Counted from the first letter of the stretch, positions 50,081 through 60,023 are shown. The stretch is DNA of 64,000 bases from Aureimonas sp. Leaf324 (GCF_001423245.1 NZ_LMOH01000001.1:216563-280562); one strand, 5' to 3'. Numbers and translations: made by a program. Notes: generated from the sequence alone by a model not told the origin.

Positions 50081-50096
50081 TTAACCGGCGGGTAAC
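50081..50096. promoter_or_regulatory. Candidate CtrA box upstream of nlpD
   Basis: TTAA-N7-GTAAC, one base off the CtrA consensus TTAA-N7-TTAAC, 37 bases before the nlpD ATG. Another TTAA follows at 50098. Seen: the motif. Inferred: cell-cycle control of this envelope gene. Confidence 0.35.
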
Positions 50097-50132
50097 ATTA
50101 ACGCGGTTGAATAGGCGAAGGTTGGTGAAGGC

Positions 50133-51431
50133 ATGGGGATTGAGATGCGCACGCACGTTATGCGGCTTTTTCGGCAGAAGCTGATTCGCTCCGCCGCGCT
50201 GGTTTCGGTTGTCTCGATCACGGCAGGCTGCAGCGCCGATGCGACGCGGCTTCAGGACGGCTTCTACACGGGGGCGATTCCCAAGGCGCCGATCGCGAGC
50301 ACGCAGGTTGCCGCCGCGCCGGCCGCGCCCGCCTACCAGCCGCCGCAGCAGACCTACGCCGCCGTCGAGACGCCTGCCGTCAGCCGTTCCTCGCTGCCGC
50401 CTCCGCCGGCCTCGTCCTACGGCAACGCGCCGACGGCGCCTTCCTCCTATCCCGCGCCCGCGCCCGTCCAGAGCACGGCGTCCGCGCCGATCGGCCAGGC
50501 CCAGGTCGCGCAGTCGTCGATGGGCCGCGCCGCACCAGTGGCATCCGGCGTCCGCTCCGCGAGCGTGAAGGTCGAGCCGGGCGACTCGCTTCTCGGGATC
50601 GCTCGCCGCTCGGGCGTCAGCGTCGCGGAACTGCGCGCCGCCAACGGCCTCAGCAGCGACAACATTCGCATCGGCCAGACGCTGACGCTGCCGGGCGGCG
50701 CTGCGGCTCCGGCCGCCGCAAACACCCGCGTCGCTTCGCTCGGCGCTCCGCCGACGACCCTCCAGGCGCAGGCCGCCGCCATCCCGGCGCCGCGCGCCGC
50801 TCCCGCCAACCGCCCGATCGCGGCCGCGACCCCGGCCGCTCCGGCAGCCGCCGCGCCGGCTCATGCCGCCGCACAGGCGCCGAAGCCCGCGCAGCCGGCG
50901 GTGGCGGCTGCGACTTCCACTCCTGCGGCGCCGGCGGCGCATGCCGCGCCGAAGGCGAGCGATACCGCAGTCGCCGCCGCCGCACCGGCCCCCGCCACCA
51001 CGGTTGCGCAGGAAGAGGAGAAGGAAGAGGCGTCGCTCGCGCCCGCCTCGACCGGAATCGATCAGTTCCGCTGGCCGGTGCAGGGCCGCGTGGTCAAGAA
51101 CTTCGGCGACAAGGTCGGCTCGCGCCGCAACGACGGCCTGAACATCTCGGTGCCGCGCGGCACCCCGATCAAGGCGGCCGAGAACGGCGTCGTGATCTAT
51201 GCCGGCGAGGGCCTGAAGGAGTTCGGCAAGACCGTTCTCGTCAAGCACGACAACGGCCTCGTCACCGTCTACGGCTATGCCGACGACATCCTCGTGCAGC
51301 GCGGCTCGACCGTGAAGCGCGGACAGGAGATCGCCAAAGCGGGCATGACCGGCGAAGCGGACTCGCCGATGGTCCACTTCGAAGTGCGCAAGGACTCCTC
51401 GCCGGTGAACCCGATGACCTATCTGCGCTGA
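50133..51431 (+). CDS. nlpD: NlpD/DipM-like lipoprotein with LysM and degenerate LytM (M23) domain
   Basis: 432 aa. Signal with lipobox ITAG-C33, an Ala/Pro-rich tether, one LysM peptidoglycan-binding domain (about 144-190: VKVEPGDSLLGIARRSGVSVAELRAANGL), a long Ala/Pro linker and a C-terminal M23 fold (about 325-430). The zinc ligands are missing: the usual HxGxDI reads NDGLNI and the HxH motif reads MVHFEV. It should therefore be non-catalytic and activate an amidase at division, as NlpD/EnvC and Caulobacter DipM do. Gene order surE-pcm-nlpD supports the name. Confidence 0.9.
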   Translation: MGIEMRTHVMRLFRQKLIRSAALVSVVSITAGCSADATRLQDGFYTGAIPKAPIASTQVAAAPAAPAYQPPQQTYAAVETPAVSRSSLPPPPASSYGNAPTAPSSYPAPAPVQSTASAPIGQAQVAQSSMGRAAPVASGVRSASVKVEPGDSLLGIARRSGVSVAELRAANGLSSDNIRIGQTLTLPGGAAAPAAANTRVASLGAPPTTLQAQAAAIPAPRAAPANRPIAAATPAAPAAAAPAHAAAQAPKPAQPAVAAATSTPAAPAAHAAPKASDTAVAAAAPAPATTVAQEEEKEEASLAPASTGIDQFRWPVQGRVVKNFGDKVGSRRNDGLNISVPRGTPIKAAENGVVIYAGEGLKEFGKTVLVKHDNGLVTVYGYADDILVQRGSTVKRGQEIAKAGMTGEADSPMVHFEVRKDSSPVNPMTYLR

Positions 51432-51460
51432 CAGCATCGACTGCAGCCTGATCCGAAGCG

Positions 51461-51492
51461 AGGTCCCGATGCTGATGCGTCGGGACCTTTTC
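51461..51492. terminator. Rho-independent terminator between nlpD and the DUF815 gene
   Basis: AGGTCCCGA (51461-51469) and TCGGGACCT (51480-51488) form a perfect nine base-pair stem with a ten base loop, followed by TTTC on the plus strand. It separates two convergent genes. Confidence 0.75.
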
Positions 51493-51497
51493 GCGTT

Positions 51498-52370
51498 TCA
51501 GAGATCGAAGCGTTTTCCGAGTCGTCCGGCGAGATCCTGGACGAACTGGTAGGCGACGCGGCCCGACCGGTTACCGCGGGTGGTCGACCATTCCAGCGCC
51601 TCGGCCCGCCACGCGTCCGCATCGACGCCGAGCCCGCCCTCGCGAACGTAGCCCGCGACCATCGCGAGATAGTCGTCCTGCGAACACTTGTGGAAGCCGA
51701 GCCAGAGGCCGAACCGGTCGGACAGCGAGACCTTTTCCTCGACCGCCTCGGCGGGATTGATCGCGGTGGACTGCTCGTTTTCCATCATCGTGCGGGGGAG
51801 AAGATGCCGCCGGTTCGACGTCGCGTAGAATAGGACGTTGGCCGGGCGTCCCTCGACGCCGCCGTCGAGCGCCGCCTTCAGCGACTTGTACGACGTGTCG
51901 TCGTGGTCGAACGAGAGGTCGTCGCAGAAGAGGAGGATCTGGAAGGGCTGCGCGCGCAGGACCTGCATCAGCGCCGGCAGGTGGTCGATGTCCTCGCGGT
52001 GGATCTCGATCAGCTTGAGGGGGGCGGTGCCGGCGGCGGCTTCCCGGTTCGACCACTCGTGCGCGGCCTTGACCAACGACGACTTGCCCATGCCGCGCGC
52101 GCCCCAGAGAAGGGCGTTGTTGGCCGGCAAGCCGGCCGCGAAGCGGCGGGTGTTCTCCAGGAGGATCTCGCGCGATCGGTCGATCCCGCGAAGCAGCTCG
52201 ACGGGTACCCGGTTCACCTTCGGCACAGAGTGCAGCGCTAGCGGCGGCTGGAAGACGAAACAGTCGGCGCGCGTGAGATCGGCGGGCGGCACGGGGGCAG
52301 GGGCCAATCGATCCAGGGCATCGGCGATGCGGCGAAGAAGGGCGGTCCGGTCGTCTTCGAGCGCGGTCAC
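51498..52370 (-). CDS. DUF815 AAA-type ATPase
   Basis: 290 aa. Walker A GARGMGKSSL (about 89-98), Walker B LLFCDDLSFD (about 148-157), sensor-like ATSNRRHLLPR and a C-terminal lid. Family DUF815, P-loop ATPases of unknown function. GTG start at 52370 gives MTALEDDRTALLRRIADAL. It is the only gene on the minus strand between dgt and trmFO, divergent from yajC with 144 bases between. Confidence 0.92.
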   Translation of the reverse strand: MTALEDDRTALLRRIADALDRLAPAPVPPADLTRADCFVFQPPLALHSVPKVNRVPVELLRGIDRSREILLENTRRFAAGLPANNALLWGARGMGKSSLVKAAHEWSNREAAAGTAPLKLIEIHREDIDHLPALMQVLRAQPFQILLFCDDLSFDHDDTSYKSLKAALDGGVEGRPANVLFYATSNRRHLLPRTMMENEQSTAINPAEAVEEKVSLSDRFGLWLGFHKCSQDDYLAMVAGYVREGGLGVDADAWRAEALEWSTTRGNRSGRVAYQFVQDLAGRLGKRFDL

Positions 52371-52514
52371 AGTCTCGCTATGTCCTTCTGGGGGCGGCGA
52401 AACACTCGTTCATGCCGCGTCGGCTTGTGTTGCAATCAGGCCGACCGTTCGTATATTGCGGCCGACTTGTGAAGGGCGCGATTGCCCGTTTCCGTCCTGT
52501 CCTAGGAGTAGTTG

Positions 52515-52856
52515 ATGTTCGTCACGCCGGCTTTCGCCCAGACCGCCGCCGCAGCCGGGGGGCCGGAGAGCATCCTCATCAGCATCCTGCCGTTCATCGC
52601 GGTTTTCGCGATCATGTACTTCCTGATCATCCGCCCGCAGCGCGGCGCGGCCAAGAAGCGCGACGAGATGCTGCGCAACATCCGCCGGGGTGACACGGTC
52701 GTGACCGGCGGCGGCATCATCGCCAAGGTGACCAAGGTCATGGACAACGGCGAGCTCGAGGTTCAAATCTCCGAGCAGACCAAGATCCGCGTCCTCCAGT
52801 CGATGATCGCGGACGTGCGCACCAAGGGCGAGCCGGTCGCCGCCAACACGAAATAA
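52515..52856 (+). CDS. yajC: Preprotein translocase subunit YajC
   Basis: 113 aa. A single transmembrane helix (about 20-40, SILISILPFIAVFAIMYFLIIRPQ) and the RPQRGAAKKRDEMLRNIRRGDTVVTGGGIIAKV motif. Partner of SecDF in the holotranslocon. A TTG lies in frame just upstream; the ATG at 52515 with AGGAG before it is chosen. secDF follows after 122 bases. Confidence 0.96.
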   Translation: MFVTPAFAQTAAAAGGPESILISILPFIAVFAIMYFLIIRPQRGAAKKRDEMLRNIRRGDTVVTGGGIIAKVTKVMDNGELEVQISEQTKIRVLQSMIADVRTKGEPVAANTK

Positions 52857-52978
52857 CCTCTTTCGAGGTTGCATTCCGAAGGCCGGGGGTTCTCGGCCTT
52901 CTTCACGTCGATCCGCCTTCGGGCGGCAACGGGCGAGGGCGCAGGCCACTCGCCCCCTCGCCATGATTCGAGGACGTC

Positions 52979-55567
52979 ATGCTTCATTTCTCCCGCTGGA
53001 AAACCGTCCTCATCTGGCTCGCGGTGGTCGCCGGCATCCTGTTCGCGATGCCGAATCTCCTGACGCAATCCCAGCGGGAGGCGCTGCCGGGCTTCCTGCC
53101 GCATCGGCCGATGACGCTCGGCCTCGATCTGCAGGGCGGCTCCTACGTCCTTCTCGAGGTCGATCGCGCGTCGCTGGTCAACGACCGGCTCCAGAGCCTT
53201 CGCGACGACGTGCAGCTGTCGCTGCGCAATGCCAATGTCGGCTTTGCGAACCTTGCCGAGCGCGACGGCGGCGTCGTGTTCACCTTGCGCGATCCCTCGC
53301 AGGGCGCGGCGGCACGCACGGCGCTTCAGAACATCACCTCGCCGGTCTCCACGAGCCTCCTCGCCGGCGGCTCCGTCACCGAGACGGAGCTCACCGAGAC
53401 CGAGCCGGGCAGCTTTCGCCTGACGCTCACCGACGCCGGCATCAATTACCGACTCTCGACCGCCGTGGGCCAGTCGATCGAGGTGGTGCGCCGCCGCGTC
53501 GACGAGCTCGGCACGACCGAGCCGGTGATCCAGCGCCAGGGCGTCGATCGCATCATGGTGCAGGTGCCGGGCCTCCAGGATCCGGCGCGCCTCAAGGCGC
53601 TCCTGAACCAGACCGCGCGGCTGACCTTCCGCCTTGTCGACGTCAACAATTCGCCGGATGCGGTGAAGGCCGGGCAGCAGCCGGTCCCCGCGGGCTCCGA
53701 GCTTCTGGAGACGAACGACACGCCGCCCGTGCCGGTCCTCGTCCAGCGGCAGGTGATGATCTCGGGCGACAATCTCACCGACGCGCAGGCCGGCTTCGAC
53801 CAGCAGAACAACCAGCCGGTCGTGAACATTCGCTTCGATGCGCGCGGCGCCCAGCGCTTCGGCGAGGTGACGCAGCAGAACGTCGGCCGACCCTTCGCCA
53901 TCGTCCTCGACAACAAGGTGCTTTCGGCGCCGAACATCCGCGAGCCGATCCTCGGCGGCCAAGCGCAGATCTCGGGCAATTTCACGGTTCAGACCGCGAA
54001 CGACCTGTCGGTCCTCCTCCGCGCGGGCGCGCTGCCCGCGACGCTCGACATCATCGAGGAGCGGACGGTCGGGCCGGGACTCGGCGCGGACTCGATCTCC
54101 GCCGGCCAGAACGCGGGCATCATCGGCGGTGTCTTCGTCATCGCCTTCATGTTCATCGCCTACGGCTTCCTCGGCATCATCGCCAACATCGCGCTCCTGG
54201 TGAACGTTATCATCTTGGTGGCGCTGCTCTCCGTGCTGGGCTCGACGCTGACCTTGCCCGGCATCGCCGGCATCGTGCTCACCATGGGCATGGCGGTGGA
54301 CTCGAACGTCCTGATCTATGAGCGCATTCTGGAAGAGCGGCGGAACGGGCGATCGGTCGTCCAGTCGATCGATGCCGGCTTCCATAAGGCGCTCGGCACG
54401 ATCATGGACGCGAACGTCACGACGCTGATCGCGGCCGTTATTCTGTTCTTCCTCGGCTCCGGACCGGTTCGCGGCTTCGCCGTGACGCTGGCTCTCGGCA
54501 TCTTCACGACGATCTTCACGGCTCTGACGCTGACGCGCTGGATGGTGGCGTTCTGGGTGAAGAAGCGTCGTCCGAAGGAGGTGCCGAAGGGCTGGGTGTC
54601 CTTCGTGCCGCACGGCACGAACATCCGCTTCATGGCGATCCGCAAATGGGCCTTCGCGATCACGATCGGCCTGTCGATCGCCTCGATCGGCAGCCTGTTC
54701 GTGGGCGGCCTCAACTTCGGCATCGACTTCACTGGCGGCACGGTGCTCGAGGTGAAGTCGAAGGCGCCGCAGGCGGACGTCGCGAAGATCCGTGAGGATC
54801 TTTCGCCGATCATCGAAGGCGACGTCCAGGTGCAGGAGTTCGGCTCGCCGCAGGACGTGCTGATCCGCTATGCCGTACAGGAGCAGGACCTCCAGACGCC
54901 GCAGACGAGCGTCAACGCCGTTCGCGCGTCGCTGCAGAACGACTATACGTTTGAGCGCGTCGAGGTCGTCGGCCCGACGGTGTCCGGCGAACTCGCCTGG
55001 GCCGCGATCTTCGGCGTCGGAGCCTCGCTGCTGGCGATCGCCGCCTATGTCTGGATCCGCTTCGAGTGGCAGTTCGCGATCGGTGCACTGCTCGCCACGG
55101 CGCACGACGTCGCGATGACCATGGGCTTCCTCGTGGTCTCGCAGCTCGAGTTCAACCTGACCTCGATCGCCGCGCTGCTGACGATCGTCGGCTACTCGCT
55201 GAACGACACGGTCGTCGTGTTCGACCGCATCCGAGAGAACCTGCGCAAGTACAAGAAGATGCCGATCTCGGAGATCATCGACCGCTCGCTGAACGAAACG
55301 CTGTCGCGCACCATGCTGACCGCGGTCACGCTGGTGCTCGCGCTGGTGGCGCTCTACGGCTTCGGCGGCGACGTCATCCGCGTCTTCGTAGCGCCGATGC
55401 TGGCGGGCGTTCTCGTTGGCGTTTACTCGTCGATCTTCATCGCGGCCCCGGTCCTCATCTACTTCAAGCTCCGGCCGGAGACGATCCGTGGCGGCGACCC
55501 GAAGGACGCGCTGGAGGCCGAGAAGAAGGCCCGTATCGGCAACACGCCGCGCGCCGGGCAGGCGTGA
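52979..55567 (+). CDS. secDF: SecDF fused protein-export membrane protein
   Basis: 862 aa. SecD and SecF, separate in E. coli, are one chain here, as in many Rhizobiales. The SecD half (1 to about 520) has TLGLDLQGGSYVLLEV, a large periplasmic domain and GLGADSISAGQNAG; the SecF half (about 545-862) begins with LNFGIDFTGGTVLEV and has LTIVGYSLNDTVVVFDRIREN and TAVTLVLALVALYGFGG. Each half contributes six transmembrane helices. It uses the proton gradient to pull exported proteins through SecYEG. The next two genes are complex I assembly-factor homologues. Confidence 0.96.
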   Translation: MLHFSRWKTVLIWLAVVAGILFAMPNLLTQSQREALPGFLPHRPMTLGLDLQGGSYVLLEVDRASLVNDRLQSLRDDVQLSLRNANVGFANLAERDGGVVFTLRDPSQGAAARTALQNITSPVSTSLLAGGSVTETELTETEPGSFRLTLTDAGINYRLSTAVGQSIEVVRRRVDELGTTEPVIQRQGVDRIMVQVPGLQDPARLKALLNQTARLTFRLVDVNNSPDAVKAGQQPVPAGSELLETNDTPPVPVLVQRQVMISGDNLTDAQAGFDQQNNQPVVNIRFDARGAQRFGEVTQQNVGRPFAIVLDNKVLSAPNIREPILGGQAQISGNFTVQTANDLSVLLRAGALPATLDIIEERTVGPGLGADSISAGQNAGIIGGVFVIAFMFIAYGFLGIIANIALLVNVIILVALLSVLGSTLTLPGIAGIVLTMGMAVDSNVLIYERILEERRNGRSVVQSIDAGFHKALGTIMDANVTTLIAAVILFFLGSGPVRGFAVTLALGIFTTIFTALTLTRWMVAFWVKKRRPKEVPKGWVSFVPHGTNIRFMAIRKWAFAITIGLSIASIGSLFVGGLNFGIDFTGGTVLEVKSKAPQADVAKIREDLSPIIEGDVQVQEFGSPQDVLIRYAVQEQDLQTPQTSVNAVRASLQNDYTFERVEVVGPTVSGELAWAAIFGVGASLLAIAAYVWIRFEWQFAIGALLATAHDVAMTMGFLVVSQLEFNLTSIAALLTIVGYSLNDTVVVFDRIRENLRKYKKMPISEIIDRSLNETLSRTMLTAVTLVLALVALYGFGGDVIRVFVAPMLAGVLVGVYSSIFIAAPVLIYFKLRPETIRGGDPKDALEAEKKARIGNTPRAGQA

Positions 55568-55568
55568 G

Positions 55569-55952
55569 GTGAGCGGCGAAATCCGCGACGCGCACTACCC
55601 GCGCCGCGCACCCATCGATGCCTACGGCAACGGTGGGTTCCGCTTCGCCGACATGTCGCACAGGGGCTCGATCCTGTGCCTGCCGTCCGGCATCTACGGC
55701 TGGACGGCGACCGAGGAGCAGCCGTTCACAGGCGACCGTCTGATGAAGGTGCTGGAAGAGGCGGACGATATCCGCTTCCTTCTGTTCGGGACGGGCCGGG
55801 ACATCCGGCGTCCGCCGGTAGCGCTTCTGACGCGGCTTCGCGATCGCGGCATCTCCTGCGATCCGATGTCGACGGGCGCGGCGGTCCGCACCTACAACAT
55901 CATGCTCCTCGAAGGACGCCCCGTCGCCGCCGCACTCGTGGCCGTCGAATGA
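55569..55952 (+). CDS. Mth938-domain protein (NDUFAF3 homologue)
   Basis: 127 aa with the Mth938/DUF498 fold: GGFRFADMSHRGSILCLPSGIYGW, LLFGTGRDIRRPP and AVRTYNIMLLEGRPVAAALVAVE. The human relative NDUFAF3 assists assembly of respiratory complex I. GTG start at 55569, one base after the secDF stop. The bacterial function is inferred from homology and from its conserved place after secDF. Confidence 0.88.
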   Translation: MSGEIRDAHYPRRAPIDAYGNGGFRFADMSHRGSILCLPSGIYGWTATEEQPFTGDRLMKVLEEADDIRFLLFGTGRDIRRPPVALLTRLRDRGISCDPMSTGAAVRTYNIMLLEGRPVAAALVAVE

Positions 55953-56779
55953 CGGGGGACGGGGCGCAGGAAAGTGCCTACGCCGAGTGCGCGCGGATCG
56001 TGCAGGACGGCGACGCCGATCGAGCCGTTTCCGTCGGCTTCGCCCCGGAGGATCGGCGGGACGGCCTTTGGGCGCTGTATGCGTTCGCGATCGAGACCGC
56101 GCGCATCCGCGATCACGTCAGCCAGCCGATGCCGGGCGAGATCCGGCTGCAGTGGTGGCGCGATCGGCTGACCTCCAAGGAAGCCGAGGCCGAGGCGGCG
56201 GGGCAGGGCTCGCCCGTGGCCACCGCGCTGGTCGAGACGGTGCGCCGCTACGACCTGCCGGTTGATGCCTTCGAACGCTACCTCGACGCCCGCATCTTCG
56301 ATCTCTACTCCGATCCCATGGGAGACCGGCAGGAATTCGAGGCCTATGCCGGCGAGACCCAGTCGGCCATCGCCATGCTGGCGGCGATGATCCTCGATCG
56401 GTCGGCGGCACCGGTCGCAGCCGAGGCGGCGGGTCATGCGGGCGTCGCCGCCTGTGCGGCCCTCGTCCTGCGTGACGCGGAGCGTCACCGCGCCCGCCAT
56501 CAGATTTTCGTCCCGTCCGACATTCTGGGCGCCACCGGCCTCGACGCGTCCGCCTGGCTTGCCGGCGGTCCGGCCGCCGAACCCGCTCGCGAGGCGATGG
56601 TCGCCTTCGGGCGCGATCATCTGGCGAGGGCCGAGGCGCAGATCGATCGTCTCGGCGCCTCGGTCCGTCCGGCGCTACTCCCCGTCCTGTTCGCCGCGCG
56701 CGGTATCGGACAAAAGTCTCGGTCGCCGACGGAACCTCTTCGCCGGCTCTGGTTCTACTGGCGAACGATGCGCCGCTAG
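55949..56779 (+). CDS. Squalene/phytoene synthase-fold protein (NDUFAF6-like)
   Basis: 276 aa. Isoprenoid-synthase fold, but with the signature of the NDUFAF6 branch, AIETARIRDHVSQPMPGEIRLQWWRDRL (about 45-72), in place of the catalytic Asp-rich motif of true synthases; the second motif is LVLRDAERHRARHQIFVP. A role in complex I assembly is therefore more likely than carotenoid or hopanoid synthesis. It overlaps the NDUFAF3 homologue by ATGA, so the two are probably made together. Confidence 0.85.
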   Translation: MTGDGAQESAYAECARIVQDGDADRAVSVGFAPEDRRDGLWALYAFAIETARIRDHVSQPMPGEIRLQWWRDRLTSKEAEAEAAGQGSPVATALVETVRRYDLPVDAFERYLDARIFDLYSDPMGDRQEFEAYAGETQSAIAMLAAMILDRSAAPVAAEAAGHAGVAACAALVLRDAERHRARHQIFVPSDILGATGLDASAWLAGGPAAEPAREAMVAFGRDHLARAEAQIDRLGASVRPALLPVLFAARGIGQKSRSPTEPLRRLWFYWRTMRR

Positions 56780-56810
56780 GCGCTGCCTGAGACCGAAGAA
56801 AAGTTCCCCC

Positions 56811-58547
56811 ATGCGTTTCAACGCGTCCCGCCTCGCCGGCCTCCTGAGATCGCTCGTGGTCCGATCCGGCGAAGCCACGTTCCGCTTCCCCGCAGCCGCG
56901 CTCGCGATCCTGGCCATCTCGGCGATCGCCAATTGGGTGGTCGCGACCGATCTCGAAGCCGCCGACACGGTGAGCCGCTGGCTTCTTGGTCTGGTCGCGG
57001 GCGCCTCGGCGTCGGTGGCGCTCACTCTGTGGGCGGAAAGCCGGGGTGTGTCCGGTTTGGCGGCTCGTGTCGCGGGCTTCGGCGGGCTTGCGATCGTCGG
57101 CACGATCGTCGCCTACGCACACCCGTTCCTGCTTCACGGCCCTGCGCTGACGCTCGCGATCCTGACCGCCGTGCCCTTGGCGCCGTTCATCGGGCGCGGC
57201 AGTTCGCGCGACTTCTGGGAGTTCGCGCTGTGGACGGCGCTCGGGCTGACGCTTGGCTGGTTCTCGGTCCTCATCTTCCTCCTCGGTTTCACCGCCATCT
57301 TCGAGATGGTTCGGACCCTGTTCGGCGTCGGGCTGACCAGCCGTGCCTATGCGCATCTCTTCACGACCGGCCTCACCCTGGTCGGCCCTCTCTTCGCGCT
57401 GGGCCGAGTGCCGCAACCGGACGCGGTCGCGGTGCGCGATCGAACCGGGGAGCGACTGGAGCGCGCCGTGCGGCCGCTCTTCGAATGGGTGACCGCGCCG
57501 CTCGTGCTCGTCGCGAGCGCCGTCATCTACGTCTACGCCGCGAAGATTCTGCTGACAGGCGACGTTCCGAAGAACGAAATCGGCTGGATCGTCCTCCTGT
57601 ATTCGGCCTTCGTCCTGTCGCTGCGTGTCGGGCTGGAGCCCTATCTCCACGATCTCGCCCCGGCCGCGCGGGTCTTCGCGCGGGCGTGGGCCGTGCTTAT
57701 GGTCGTGCCGCTCGCGCTCTTCGCCTACGCCCTGGGTTTACGCGTCGCCAACGAAGGGTGGACCGTCGAGCGATACTTCTCGGCTGCCTACGGCTTGGCT
57801 GCCGCCATCGCGGCGCTGCTGCAACTGCTGCCTCGGACGCGATCGGACATTCGCCTGATCGTCGGCGTCCTGCCGGTGCTGCTGACGCTCTCGACGGTCG
57901 GCCCCTGGGGTGTCGTCGCGACGGTCGGGCGGAGCCAGACCGGCCTGATCGAGCGCGATTTCGGGGCGCATCTGCGCGGCGGCGTAGAGGGAATGCGCGA
58001 TCTCGACGGATCGCAGCGAAGCGTCCTCACCTCACGCCTCGACGCGCTCGACGACGTGGAGGAGGGCGACCGCCTTGCGAGCCGCCTCGACGCTTTCGCG
58101 GATACGCCGCCCGAGGAGCGATTGGCGCGGATCCGAAGCTTGATGGGTGAGGTTGCCGCCCGCGAGGCCGAGGCGACCCGAAGCGTCGACCAGAGTTTCT
58201 CGACCGAAGGCGCCTGGGATGTCGGCGGGTTCGATCGCGTCGTGCCGTTGCTCGGCACGATCACCGGAACCGACGAGATCGATCCGGCCCTCCATCTCGA
58301 AGGGCAGACGCTGGCCGTCACCTATCGAGGGCTGACGGACCGGTTCGACTTGATCGCCGCGCTTCCCGGCGACCGTTCATCTACGAACGCCGGAAGCCTT
58401 CCCGCGCTCGCGGTCGACCTGCGATCGGCAGATGGCCGGACCGTCCGGCTCCGCGTCGCGCACCTGCGATGGAGTGCGACGGGCGAGCTTCTGTGGATGC
58501 AGGCCGGCGTTGCCCTGCGTCACGGCGAATGGGCGAGCATGCGCTGA
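56811..58547 (+). CDS. DUF4153 membrane protein
   Basis: 578 aa. The N-terminal 400 residues have about ten to twelve hydrophobic segments (for example 26-45, 55-75, 85-105, 110-127, 137-165, 180-195, 225-243, 255-270, 285-305, 318-335, 340-360), followed by a soluble C-terminal region (about 400-578) with an acidic helical stretch and a beta-rich end. Family DUF4153, unknown function. Follows the NDUFAF6-like gene by 31 bases; its ribosome site is weak. Confidence 0.85.
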   Translation: MRFNASRLAGLLRSLVVRSGEATFRFPAAALAILAISAIANWVVATDLEAADTVSRWLLGLVAGASASVALTLWAESRGVSGLAARVAGFGGLAIVGTIVAYAHPFLLHGPALTLAILTAVPLAPFIGRGSSRDFWEFALWTALGLTLGWFSVLIFLLGFTAIFEMVRTLFGVGLTSRAYAHLFTTGLTLVGPLFALGRVPQPDAVAVRDRTGERLERAVRPLFEWVTAPLVLVASAVIYVYAAKILLTGDVPKNEIGWIVLLYSAFVLSLRVGLEPYLHDLAPAARVFARAWAVLMVVPLALFAYALGLRVANEGWTVERYFSAAYGLAAAIAALLQLLPRTRSDIRLIVGVLPVLLTLSTVGPWGVVATVGRSQTGLIERDFGAHLRGGVEGMRDLDGSQRSVLTSRLDALDDVEEGDRLASRLDAFADTPPEERLARIRSLMGEVAAREAEATRSVDQSFSTEGAWDVGGFDRVVPLLGTITGTDEIDPALHLEGQTLAVTYRGLTDRFDLIAALPGDRSSTNAGSLPALAVDLRSADGRTVRLRVAHLRWSATGELLWMQAGVALRHGEWASMR

Positions 58548-58557
58548 CGAGGCGCGG

Positions 58558-59973
58558 CTATTCCGCCGCGACGGGCAGCGCGACGGGTTCGGCGGCGAGC
58601 CAACCGGAGAAGTCCGCCAGCGCCCGCCGTGCCATCGCGCGCTTCTTGGCGATCGTCTTCTCCTTGCCGCGCAGGCGCTTGCCCTCTTCGCGGGGCACAT
58701 CGACCGGCGGGAACAGGCCGAAGTTGACGTTCATCGGCTGGAACGAACGCTTGCCGCCTTCCTCTTCCGTGGCGAGGTGGCCCCCGGTGATATGGGCGAG
58801 GAGGGCACCCATGGCCGTCGTCTGGGGCGGCGGGACCGCCGTTTCCCCACGCGCTTCCGCGGCCGCGAACCGGCCGGCCATCAGCCCGACGGACGCGGAC
58901 TCGACATAACCTTCGCAGCCGGTGATCTGCCCGGCGAAGCGCAGTCCCGGACGGCTCCTGAGCTGCAGCGTACGGTCGAGCAGCGTCGGGGAATTCAGGT
59001 AGGTGTTGCGGTGGAGGCCGCCGAGACGGGCGAACTCGGCGTTCTCCAAGCCGGGGATCGTGCGGAAGACACGGACCTGATCGGCGTATTTCAGCTTCGT
59101 CTGGAAACCGACCATGTTGTAGAGCGTGCCGAGCGCATTATCCTGCCGCAACTGCACGACGGCGTAGGCCTTCACGGTCGGATTGTGGGCGTTCGTCAGG
59201 CCCATCGGCTTCATCGGCCCGTGACGCAGGGTCTCGGAACCGCGCTCGGCCATCACCTCGATCGGCAGGCAGCCGTCGAAGTAGGGCGTGCCCTCCCACT
59301 CGCGGAACTCCGTCTTGTCGCCGGCCACGAGGGCAGCGACGAAGGCTTCATACTGCTCGCGGTCCATCGGGCAGTTGATGTAGTCTTTGCCCGTGCCGCC
59401 CGGGCCGACCTTGTCGTAGCGGGACTGGAACCAGGCCGTGTTCATGTCGATCGAGTCGAAATGGACGATCGGCGCGATGGCATCGAAGAAGGCGAGGGCG
59501 TCCGCCCCCGTCTCGGCGCGGATAGCCTCGGCGAGCCGCTCGGCGGTGAGGGGGCCGGTGGCGATGATCGTGTGCCCCCAGTCGGCGGGCGGCAGGGCGG
59601 CGATTTCCTCGCGCACCACGCTGACGAAGGGGTGAGCAGCCAGCGTGGCCGTCACCGCCTGCGCGAAGCCATCGCGATCGACCGCCAGCGCGCCGCCCGC
59701 CGGCACCTGGTTGGCATCGGCGCAGCGCATGATGAGAGAGCCGGCGAGGCGCATCTCGGCGTGCAGAACGCCGACCGCGTTCGTCTCGGCGTCGTCGGAT
59801 CGAAACGAATTGGAGCAGACGAGCTCGGCGAGGTCGTCGGTCTTGTGGGCGTCGGTTCCGCGCGTGCCGCGCATCTCGTGCAGGATCACGGGGATGCCGC
59901 TGTTCGCCAACTGCCAGGCGGCTTCGGAGCCGGCGAGCCCGCCGCCGACGATGTGAATGGGATCGTGTGACAT
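58558..59973 (-). CDS. trmFO: Folate-dependent tRNA m5U54 methyltransferase TrmFO
   Basis: 471 aa flavoprotein that makes 5-methyluridine at tRNA position 54 from methylenetetrahydrofolate. FAD-binding [17 protein letters not shown] (6-22), [10 protein letters not shown] with the conserved Cys, [12 protein letters not shown], and [16 protein letters not shown] match the family. ATG 59973 gives [12 protein letters not shown]. It is downstream of the DUF1127/hairpin RNA unit on the same strand and converges on the DUF4153 gene. Confidence 0.96.
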   Translation of the reverse strand: MSHDPIHIVGGGLAGSEAAWQLANSGIPVILHEMRGTRGTDAHKTDDLAELVCSNSFRSDDAETNAVGVLHAEMRLAGSLIMRCADANQVPAGGALAVDRDGFAQAVTATLAAHPFVSVVREEIAALPPADWGHTIIATGPLTAERLAEAIRAETGADALAFFDAIAPIVHFDSIDMNTAWFQSRYDKVGPGGTGKDYINCPMDREQYEAFVAALVAGDKTEFREWEGTPYFDGCLPIEVMAERGSETLRHGPMKPMGLTNAHNPTVKAYAVVQLRQDNALGTLYNMVGFQTKLKYADQVRVFRTIPGLENAEFARLGGLHRNTYLNSPTLLDRTLQLRSRPGLRFAGQITGCEGYVESASVGLMAGRFAAAEARGETAVPPPQTTAMGALLAHITGGHLATEEEGGKRSFQPMNVNFGLFPPVDVPREEGKRLRGKEKTIAKKRAMARRALADFSGWLAAEPVALPVAAE

Positions 59974-60023
59974 GCCGCTTGATATCATTGGCGGCACCGT
60001 CGCGAAACACCCCTCGAAACGAC

